A stretch of 10,450 nucleotides of DNA, from positions 1 to 10,450 of the forward strand of contig JBNJDW010000053.1 of the NCBI GenBank assembly GCA_051745265.1, given 5' to 3'. How positions within the stretch are numbered: position 1 is the first letter of the stretch; the number at the start of each line of letters is the position of its first letter. A model generated the notes under the pieces. The model searched no databases. It had not been told where the DNA came from and saw only the letters and a program-made list of their open reading frames with translations. Position numbers and translations under genes: made by a program. Shown piece by piece: positions 1 to 6,500 of the stretch. The stretch is from JBNJDW01 sp051745265 (GTDB lineage Bacteria; Pseudomonadota; Alphaproteobacteria; Micavibrionales; CSBR16-224).

Positions 1-600
1 TGCAAAAAGTAAAAAAGGAATAACATCATCAATAGTTTTGCAGTGCTGAAGATGCAGCGTACAAAGCTCAAGATTTAAAATCAGACATTTCGCTTCTGGC
101 TCTGACCGCACAGTATGACGGGCCAGCCTGAGGGCGTTTATAGCCGCGTAGCACCCCATAAAGCCGATCATCGTTCTTTCAACAGACGCGTGAAGCCCGT
201 AATGCTGGATAATTTCACTATCAAGGCCCGGCGCATAGAAACCTGTGCAGCTTGTGATCAGCACATGGGTAACCCCGTTCAGGTCCAGTTGGTTGAGTGC
301 CTTTTGTGCCAGGCTAAAGGCTTTATCCTGATAAAAACGCATCCGTTCTTCGGTGCCGGGCATTTTCGCGGGGTTATAAAACCCGTCCCGATCCAGCCAT
401 TCATCATTGGCATGGGACTGAAGGACAGAATAACGGTGATCTATCTGCAGGCGGCGGGAGATCGGCAAAATCATCCGACTGCTTTTCTCATCGCTCATCA
501 ACCGGGGCGCAAAGCGAATAAATTTTTCATGAATATCATAATCAGGCACTGCGGTTGCAATATGATTAAGATAAGCCCTTTCAGCCGTTGTTTGGGACAT
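1..600 (-). CDS. Type III polyketide synthase (chalcone synthase-like), N-terminal 200 residues; 3' end outside window
   Basis: Homodimeric thiolase-fold enzyme that extends an acyl-CoA starter with malonyl-CoA to make pyrones, resorcinols or related aromatics; cytoplasmic. The minus frame is open from ATG at 600 to the left edge. It begins MSQTTAERAYLNHIATAVPD, the usual N-terminal strand of this family. The ketosynthase nucleophile is Cys150 in GFMGCYAAINALRLA, which aligns with Cys164 of plant chalcone synthase; Cys118 in the ITSCTGFYAPG strand is also family-typical. Family members run to about 350-390 residues, so roughly the last 150-190, including the catalytic His and Asn, are missing only because the window ends. 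An AAGGTG ribosome binding site lies four bases before the ATG, which supports this start. The starter substrate cannot be read from this half. Such genes are often followed by a methyltransferase or oxidoreductase, but that side is not visible. Confidence 0.88.
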   Translation of the reverse strand, partial: MSQTTAERAYLNHIATAVPDYDIHEKFIRFAPRLMSDEKSSRMILPISRRLQIDHRYSVLQSHANDEWLDRDGFYNPAKMPGTEERMRFYQDKAFSLAQKALNQLDLNGVTHVLITSCTGFYAPGLDSEIIQHYGLHASVERTMIGFMGCYAAINALRLARHTVRSEPEAKCLILNLELCTLHLQHCKTIDDVIPFLLFA

Positions 601-656
601 TTTTCACCTTATAATGAGGATAATCCAACGTAAAAACATTCATGAAGTTCCGTTTA

Positions 657-830
657 TGGGTAGCGTCAGACTAACTTGAGCTTTTCTTAAGTTTAGCATG
701 TTATGATCAAGAAAAATCCATTTAAATACTACAAAACCAGCCCTGAAATTATCAAACTGTCGATTATGTATTATGTTCTCTTTCCGCTCAGCTTGCGAAA
801 TATTGAAGATATTCTGCACGAACATGGATA
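657..830 (+). mobile_element. Left-end remnant of an IS6-family insertion sequence
   Basis: The transposase start at 703 is preceded by about 45 noncoding bases beginning GGGTAGCGTCAGACTAA at 657, which is where the left terminal inverted repeat of an IS6-type element would sit. The homology to transposase stops at about 828 and no right end or inverted partner of the 657 sequence is visible in the window. Only about 170 bases of an element of roughly 0.8 kb remain. The exact left boundary is inferred from position, not from a matched inverted repeat. Confidence 0.45.
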
Positions 831-831
831 A
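703..831 (+). pseudogene. IS6-family transposase, N-terminal fragment (42 codons)
   Basis: The plus frame from ATG 703 begins MIKKNPFKYYKTSPEIIKLS and continues to PLSLRNIEDILHEHG. This is the start and first helix-turn-helix of IS6/IS26-type DDE transposases, where NPFK..., then FPLSLRxVEDxLxERG and a YRW/RFWW segment normally follow. It stops at TAA 829-831 right after HEHG, so the whole catalytic DDE domain is absent. Full-length relatives have about 230-240 residues. It cannot transpose. The sequence just past the break belongs to a different gene read on the other strand, so the loss is a deletion or rearrangement rather than a point stop. Confidence 0.65.
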
Positions 832-916
832 TCGTTTTTGCCTGTTCAAAAGCAAAATAACCTTGTGCGGTAAAGAGCCCCATAATTGAAATGCTGTATA
901 TAAAAAACTTTTTCAC
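788..916 (-). pseudogene. 5' fragment of a gene for a secreted protein, cut off by the IS6 remnant
   Basis: A GTG at 914-916 is preceded, five bases away, by a strong GAGGGG ribosome binding site (922-927). It opens a frame with a typical signal peptide: two lysines, then the hydrophobic stretch FFIYSISIMGLFTAQGYFAF. About 29 codons look native (to EQAKTII). From about 828 the frame runs antisense through the transposase remnant and ends at a TGA at 788-790. The mature protein is lost, so its function cannot be told. What is seen is a good translation start and an export signal; that this was once a working gene is inferred. A longer in-frame start at 1024 exists, but it lacks a binding site and would include the G-tract leader. 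Confidence 0.45.
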
Positions 917-931
917 AAATTCCCCTCGCCA

Positions 932-940
932 CCCCCCCCC
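932..940. repeat. Nine-base C/G homopolymer tract
   Basis: Nine consecutive C on the plus strand (G on the minus strand) lie just upstream of the GAGGGG binding site of the broken secreted-protein gene. Such tracts change length by slippage, and in front of a gene they can alter expression. Here the downstream gene is already broken, so any role is past or none. The exact count may also be a sequencing error. Confidence 0.6.
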
Positions 941-1003
941 TAAGAATAAAAAAGCACAAAGAACAATCTTAATATACTTAGAACACACAACGAATAAACG
1001 TTC

Positions 1004-1031
1004 TTGACTCACACCCAATGTCACGTATTAT
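1004..1031 (+). promoter_or_regulatory. Sigma-70-type promoter for rlmN
   Basis: TTGACT at 1004-1009 and TATTAT at 1026-1031 are separated by 16 bases, close to consensus TTGACA/TATAAT. The start codon of rlmN is at 1041, so initiation about 7 bases after the -10 box would fall at roughly 1038, leaving almost no 5' leader. No ribosome binding site is present between the -10 box and the ATG, which fits leaderless translation. Confidence 0.6.
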
Positions 1032-1040
1032 GCAAATATT

Positions 1041-2174
1041 ATGAGTGTTCAAGCAATCGAAAAACATGCGCGCGTCTTTGCGGCGCCTAAACTGGATGCG
1101 CAAGGGCGGGAAAGTCTGATTGGTCTGTCGAGGGCGGAGCTGATCAATTATCTTGGCGAGCACAAAATTCCGGCCTTCCGTGCCAAACAAATCTGGCATT
1201 GGATATATCAGCGTGGCGTCCAGAACTTTGACGAGATGGGCAATATCCCCAAAGATATCAAGGCGTTTTTAAATGATCGGTTTACCGTTGGCCGCCCTGA
1301 AGTGGAAACGGAACAAAGATCCGTTGACGGCACGATAAAATGGCTGCTGAAACTGGCAGACGGGCAATTGATTGAAACGGTTTTCATCCCGGAAAAAGAC
1401 CGCGGGACGCTCTGCATATCGTCACAAATCGGTTGTACCCTATCTTGCAAATTCTGCCACACCGGGACCCAGCCTCTGGTCCGGAATCTGGGCGCATATG
1501 AAATATTGCAGCAAATCATGCATGCCCGTGACGTGCTGGAAGAATGGCCGTCATCAACACGTAAAAATGAAGGACGCAATGTTACAAATATCGTTCTGAT
1601 GGGTATGGGCGAACCATTATATAATTACGATAATGTCGCAAAAGCCATGAAAATCTGCATGGATGATGATGGATTATCTATCTCCAAACGGCGCATCACC
1701 CTGTCTACATCCGGCCTTGTCCCGTTAATCAAGCAATGCGGCGAGGAATTGAATGTCAATCTGGCGATATCCCTGCATGCGGTAAATGATGAAATCCGTG
1801 ACCAGATCATGCCGATTAATAAGAAATATCCGCTCGCGGAATTAATGCAGGCCTGCCGCGAATATCCGCTGGATAAACGTCGCCGCATTACCTTTGAATA
1901 TGTGATGTTGAAAGACGTCAATGACAGCGATGAAGATGCCCGCAATCTTGCCGGATTACTGGATGACATCCCCTCAAAAGTGAATATTATCCCTTTTAAC
2001 GAATGGCCGGGCAGTGCCTTTGAATGTTCGGATCGGAAGCGGATTGAGGCTTTTGCCAAAATACTTGAGGGTAAAGGCATAGACAGCCCGATCCGTAAGA
2101 CACGCGGTGATGATATTCTGGCGGCCTGCGGTCAACTTAAATCGGCCAGCACACGAAACATAAAGAAAAAATAA
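1041..2174 (+). CDS. rlmN: RlmN, dual-specificity 23S rRNA/tRNA adenine C2-methyltransferase
   Basis: Cytoplasmic radical-SAM enzyme that methylates C2 of A2503 in 23S rRNA and A37 of some tRNAs, tuning decoding accuracy. At 377 residues the length is normal. An N-terminal helical RNA-binding region (about 20-100) precedes the radical-SAM domain. The [4Fe-4S] cluster cysteines are Cys132, Cys136 and Cys139 in GCTLSCKFC, and GMGEP at 188-192 is the SAM-binding loop. Cys125 and the methyl-carrying Cys363 (DDILAACGQLKS) are the two catalytic cysteines, equivalent to E. coli Cys118 and Cys355, so all key residues are present. The ending wording is typical of alphaproteobacteria. The ATG at 1041 has no upstream binding site but sits about three bases after the expected transcription start, so a leaderless message is likely. 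The gene converges with the DHH gene, 16 bases away. Confidence 0.97.
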   Translation: MSVQAIEKHARVFAAPKLDAQGRESLIGLSRAELINYLGEHKIPAFRAKQIWHWIYQRGVQNFDEMGNIPKDIKAFLNDRFTVGRPEVETEQRSVDGTIKWLLKLADGQLIETVFIPEKDRGTLCISSQIGCTLSCKFCHTGTQPLVRNLGAYEILQQIMHARDVLEEWPSSTRKNEGRNVTNIVLMGMGEPLYNYDNVAKAMKICMDDDGLSISKRRITLSTSGLVPLIKQCGEELNVNLAISLHAVNDEIRDQIMPINKKYPLAELMQACREYPLDKRRRITFEYVMLKDVNDSDEDARNLAGLLDDIPSKVNIIPFNEWPGSAFECSDRKRIEAFAKILEGKGIDSPIRKTRGDDILAACGQLKSASTRNIKKK

Positions 2175-2183
2175 GCTTTTTTC
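2165..2183. terminator. Weak AT hairpin between convergent genes
   Basis: GAAAAAA (2165-2171), a five-base loop and TTTTTTC (2177-2183) can form a 7-bp stem that overlaps the rlmN stop codon. It is almost all A:T and therefore weak, but the run of T makes it a possible shared terminator for rlmN and the facing DHH gene. No better hairpin lies in the 16-base gap. Confidence 0.3.
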
Positions 2184-2190
2184 AATTTTC

Positions 2191-3177
2191 TTAAATCAAG
2201 TTTTCTCGCATGCCGGATACGCCACCCCCAACCCAATCTAGAAAAGCCTCAAATTGAGCTTTATTCATGCGCGCTACCGTTGAATCTTCATGTCCCCCGC
2301 CTTTACATTGAGTGATAGCTTTTATATGAGATAAGATGTTCTGAGCGTTGATTTCGTTATCGGATGTATGAATATTTATCCGATAACTATTTGCTCCATC
2401 TTTGAGCCACAATAAAATAGCATTTACTTCATATCGCTGCCTTAGAAAAGGTATAAATTCACGGCTATGTTCGTAAAGATCTGTATTTATGAGAACGGCA
2501 GCATAATCATCAGGAGTAGTGTTTAACTTAATGACTTTAGCCTGCCGTATATCTTCCAATATTTTTTTCTGATTATTTTGTCGATAATGCAGGCCCAAAT
2601 CTTCGATATCAGCGAGAGATAGCTTTTCAATTTCTTTGATTCTCAAAGTAAAAGCAGCAAAATCGTCCAAGGGAAACCGATCAAAATATGCGGCTATATT
2701 ATAAAACTGATCAGCATTCTTAAAAAAAGAAACGTTATTCAGGTCTATGGCCTCAATAATATCTATGTAAAGAGGTCTGTTTATTCTTGGATAAAAGTAA
2801 TTCCAGGTTAAACCGGCCCCTGACTCTTCCCTATTAAGAATTTTTGTCAGTTTCTTATGTTCTACCTTTTTAAGCGTTTTCATGGCAGATATATGATGAT
2901 CTAAAATCGTTACATCGGCTGACAGGTTTTCTAAAAGATGTAAAAGGTTCTCTTCATCAGGGGCATAATCGAGAAAGTAGACTTTATTGTTCTCAGGAAT
3001 ATTATAATAGGGCTTATTATTTGCTCCATGCCCACAGCCTGCGTAAAAAGCGTTTTTCCCAAAAAAATAGTCTGCAACAAGCCGCGATGCCATGCCGTCC
3101 AGGCAGGGAGCGTGATAAAAAATATAGTTTTTTTTATTTTCTATATCGTTTTCCTGCATCTTGTTTCTTTTGGTCAT
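2191..3177 (-). CDS. DHH-superfamily phosphoesterase (NrnB/oligonucleotidase-like)
   Basis: Predicted cytoplasmic Mn-dependent phosphoesterase. Relatives cleave nanoRNAs, pAp or cyclic dinucleotides; which of these is the substrate cannot be told. The DHH domain shows motif I as H22-A-P-C25-L-D27-G, the common HxPCxDG variant, then Asp70 in FLDYAP, the signature Asp93-His94-His95 in ILDHH, and Asp145 in EAIDLNN. After a helical linker (about 190-215) comes the C-terminal DHHA1 domain, ending in the substrate-binding GGGH at 293-296. All metal and substrate motifs are present, so it should be active. The 328-residue length suits the family. The start is uncertain: ATG 3177 has no clear binding site, and ATG 3159 (Met7) is an alternative. 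The gene is visibly more AT-rich than rlmN and the macroglobulin gene (23 G+C in the 60 bases from 2581), which may mean it was acquired. It stands alone on its strand. Confidence 0.85.
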   Translation of the reverse strand: MTKRNKMQENDIENKKNYIFYHAPCLDGMASRLVADYFFGKNAFYAGCGHGANNKPYYNIPENNKVYFLDYAPDEENLLHLLENLSADVTILDHHISAMKTLKKVEHKKLTKILNREESGAGLTWNYFYPRINRPLYIDIIEAIDLNNVSFFKNADQFYNIAAYFDRFPLDDFAAFTLRIKEIEKLSLADIEDLGLHYRQNNQKKILEDIRQAKVIKLNTTPDDYAAVLINTDLYEHSREFIPFLRQRYEVNAILLWLKDGANSYRINIHTSDNEINAQNILSHIKAITQCKGGGHEDSTVARMNKAQFEAFLDWVGGGVSGMRENLI

Positions 3178-3215
3178 GGTCTGTTTTTTTGTTCTCGTAC
3201 AACAAGCAACGTTTC

Positions 3216-3241
3216 TTAAAGGGGGATTTATTTCCCCTTAA
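3216..3241. repeat. Imperfect inverted repeat upstream of the DHH gene
   Basis: AAGGGG (3219-3224) pairs with CCCCTT (3234-3239) around a 9-base loop, with TT/AA added beyond a one-base bulge. It lies about 40 bases before the DHH start. Neither strand has a T-run after the stem, so it is a poor intrinsic terminator. It could be an operator or nothing. The stop codon of the small minus-strand ORF falls in the loop. Confidence 0.3.
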
Positions 3242-3431
3242 AATTTACATTAATGATGTCAAAGCAGTCTTTGATATTATCAAGAGAAAAACTATTTGGT
3301 TTAAACTCACAAACATATTTTTCGATGATCGATTTGTCTGGATTTTTTTTCAGTACAGAGAAAACATTTACTTCAGAAGTGTTCTGCGCCCGGTATCGCG
3401 CAACAGGTACAAACCCAAGGACCGGACCCAT
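3228..3431 (-). CDS. Doubtful small hypothetical protein (67 aa) or gene remnant
   Basis: This is the only plausible coding content of the 359-base gap between the DHH start and the macroglobulin start. The C-terminal half (for example IIEKYVCEFKPNSFSLDNIK) has an ordinary protein-like composition, and the frame stays open for a further 13 codons upstream of the ATG. No ribosome binding site precedes ATG 3431. The first 20 codons are GC-rich and the remainder AT-rich, as if two sequences meet near 3385. No family is recognised. It could be the 3' end of a decayed gene, or chance: an overlapping plus-strand frame of similar length (3253-3462) exists and is no better supported. Confidence 0.25.
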   Translation of the reverse strand: MGPVLGFVPVARYRAQNTSEVNVFSVLKKNPDKSIIEKYVCEFKPNSFSLDNIKDCFDIINVNFKGK

Positions 3432-3458
3432 CGATACGCCAAAGGCCGCCGTAGAGAA

Positions 3459-3491
3459 ATAGGTAATGAATTATACATACCGATTACCTAT
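3459..3491. repeat. 9-bp inverted repeat before the macroglobulin gene, possible operator
   Basis: ATAGGTAAT (3459-3467) and ATTACCTAT (3483-3491) are exact reverse complements separated by 15 bases, ending 45 bases before the macroglobulin start codon. A weak -10-like TATAAA lies at 3506-3511, with the right arm about where a -35 box would be. That arrangement would suit a dimeric repressor, but no recognised regulator motif matches and the promoter itself is poor. Confidence 0.35.
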
Positions 3492-3536
3492 ACTGTCGGT
3501 TGTTTTATAAAACCTGCCAAAGATTCGGATCTGAAC

Positions 3537-6500
3537 ATGAAATATTCGTCCAAATGCCTGATAATATTTATTTTTATATTCTGCCTGCTTCGCGAAAACC
3601 CCGAAAGCCTTGCCCAATATGATTCGGCAGCGTTTAATGAAAACAACCGCCCCCTAAAAATTACCCGCATTACACCGTCTGGCAAGGATGTGCCGGCCGG
3701 ACGGCAGATTGTCTTTCAATTTAACCGCCCGGTCGTGCCGATTGGCCGGATGGAGCGGACCGCCGATGAAATTCCCGTAAACATCACACCGGATCCCGAA
3801 TGCCAGTGGCGCTGGATGAATACCAGTGCGCTTGCCTGCCAGCTGGGTCAGGAAAATACCCTTAAAAAAGCCACGCATTACAACATTGTTATGAAACCGG
3901 GCCTTACGACAGAGGATGGCGCCAACCTGAAGGAGGCCGTCCACCACGATTTTATCACTGTACGGCCAAGGGTCAGTTATACCCGTTTTGAAAACTGGCA
4001 CTCTCCGGGCACACCCGTAATACGCGTGATTTTTAATCAATCAGTCAGCAAAAGCTCCGTCGCTGAACATTTATTTTTCAGTTATGAAGACGAGTCAGGG
4101 GAACAAAAAGAACTTCGCAATATTACCATTGAAGCCGATCCAGATGACAAAACACCCCCGCGCTATATTGCTGTACCCGGCGAAAATTATACGCTCGATT
4201 TTGGTGAATCCGATCCGGTCAAAAGCGATGATGATCCCCGAAATCTAAATGGTGAAGAAGCCCGCCGTATCTGGCTTGTCACACCGCAAACCGAACTGCC
4301 GCTGGATACAAGCGTTGATCTGAAAGTCGAACCCGGTCTGATTTCCGCGCATGGTGATCAATCCGGCATTCGCAAGCGTACGGTTGTCAATTTCCACACC
4401 TATCCTGAATTTGAATTTCTGGGCGTTTCCTGTACTGCCAATGACAAGCAGGGCTTTAGGGTCACCGGTGAATCCGACAGCGAAGATCAAAAATGTAACC
4501 CCTTGCGTCCGGTCAATCTGGTTTTCTCGGCACCGGTTCTGGCTTCAGAAATCAAAGACCATATTCAGGTCACCCCCGCACTTGACAGAGGCCGCGAAGA
4601 TTTCGACCCCTGGGCCAACCGGCGGGATCAAAGCCGCTTAAGCTACCCACATCAACAAGGCCGCCTTTACAGTGTCTGGCTGCCACCGGTTCTGCAGGCG
4701 GCGGAGAGTTATCATATCCGCACGCCCTCCGCTACGCTCAGCCTAAAAGAAAGGGTTAAGTCTGTCTTTGCTGATGTTAAGGGTGCCGATCTGAAGGATG
4801 AGTTTGGCCGCCCGCTCAAAGCACCGATTGATATCCGTTTTCTGACAGACCACCGCCCGCCGAATTTTGAATTACCCTATAAAACCGCCGTGCTTGAAAA
4901 ACAGACGGATTCCGACGTCCCCCTCTACGTGAACAACCTTTTTGCCAGTACGTTTGAGCACCGTACACTGACAAAAGCCGGGCAAAAAACCGATCAATCC
5001 GCCCTGATTGATGATATCGGTCTGGTAACGGATATCCAGTATGCGGTACCGATGGGCATACGCGATATGCTGGAGGGTCAGAGCGGTGCTGTTTACGGCA
5101 CCTTATCAACAGCGCCGGAGGTCCTCAAAGGCACTTATAATCATAAATTACTGGCCATCGTCAGCCCCTATCAATTGCATGTTAAGATCGGCCATTACAA
5201 TACCCTTGTCTGGGTGACAGATCTTAAAACCGGTCTTCCGGTTAAAGGGGCACGGGTTGAGATCTATAGGGATGCTCTTGAAAAGCTGTCTGCCGAAGTA
5301 AACACACTTGATAGCAGCCAGACGGATAATAGCGGCCTTGCCATGCTGAAAGGAACGCAGGAGCTTGACCCGGATCTCAGCACTTTTGGCTGGTGTAACA
5401 ACAGCCACAATTGTCCGCATTTATTTGTGCGTATTGATAAAGATGATGAAATGGCGCTGCTGCCCCTGAACAACCGTTTTAAAATCAACAGCTATCGTGC
5501 CTCTAACAATACGGTTTATACCGGTCAGAAAAAACGCTATGGCCATATCGACAGCTGGGGCATGACCGCACAAGGAGTCTACCGCACCGGTGACACCATT
5601 CAGTATAAATTCTATGTCCGCGATCAGGATAATAAAGCCTATACCCCCGCCCCCAAAGGCCCTTATAAATTAGAGATTATTGATCCGACTGGCAAAACAG
5701 TAGATGAGATTGAGGATCTTACCCTGTCAGAATTCGGCAGTTACAGCGGCGAATATAAACTATCAAATAATGCGCCTGTCGGCTGGTACCGTTTCAAACT
5801 GCATGGTGAATTTGCCGATCGCAGCTGGCAGCCGATCCGCGTATTGGTCAGCGATTTTACCCCGGCGTCCTTCAAAGTAACCAACAGACTGAACGGGGAT
5901 CTTTTTCACCCCGGAGATCGGGTTGAAGTTTCAAGCCTGGCCCAGCTCCATTCCGGTGGTGCTTATCGCGATGCAGAAACCCGCATCACCGCCCGATTGA
6001 AAAAATCGGTGTTTTCTTCGGATCATCCCATCGCCAGCGGTTTTCATTTTGACAGCTATAAACGCCAGCGGACTAAAACGGTGTTTCAGGAAACAGCCAT
6101 GGTAAATGATCAGGGCGAAGCGCTGCAAAGCTTTCGGCTGAGCAAACAGCCTATTGTTTATGGCAGGCTGAATGTCGAAACCGCTGTTCGCGATGATCGG
6201 GGGAAATATATAGCCGCCCGGTCTTCTGCTGATTATATTTCTGTTGATCGGCTGGTCGGCTTAAAGAAAACCAAGTGGCTGTATAATGCCGGAGAACCGG
6301 CCGATATAAAATATCTTGTCGTCGATACAAAGGGCGCTCCGACCCCCGGCACAGAAGTAGATCTTGATATTACCTATCTCGATACCAAGGCGGCCAAGGT
6401 CAAAGGCGCCGGCAATACCTATGTCACCAAATTCACCGATGAATGGGTCGACGTGGACAGCTGCACGGGCAGCCCGGCAGAAACACCTGAGACCTGCAGC

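Noticed and set aside
115..633. 172-codon plus-strand frame opposite the polyketide synthase
   Set aside because: The minus strand carries an unmistakable type III polyketide synthase with its catalytic cysteine and a good binding site. The plus frame is its shadow and resembles nothing.
3216..3241. Intrinsic terminator at the AAGGGG/CCCCTT hairpin
   Set aside because: No T-run follows the stem on either strand, and the 9-base loop holds the stop codon of a doubtful ORF. Kept only as an inverted repeat.
3253..3462. 69-codon plus-strand frame in the gap before the macroglobulin gene
   Set aside because: It overlaps the minus-strand 67-codon frame, has no ribosome binding site, and ends in a low-information Thr/Pro/Arg stretch. 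It is less protein-like than the opposite frame.
3021..3536. Upstream extension of the macroglobulin reading frame by 172 codons
   Set aside because: The open frame begins inside the antisense of the DHH gene and its translation lacks any export signal at the beginning. A clean signal peptide starts at ATG 3537.
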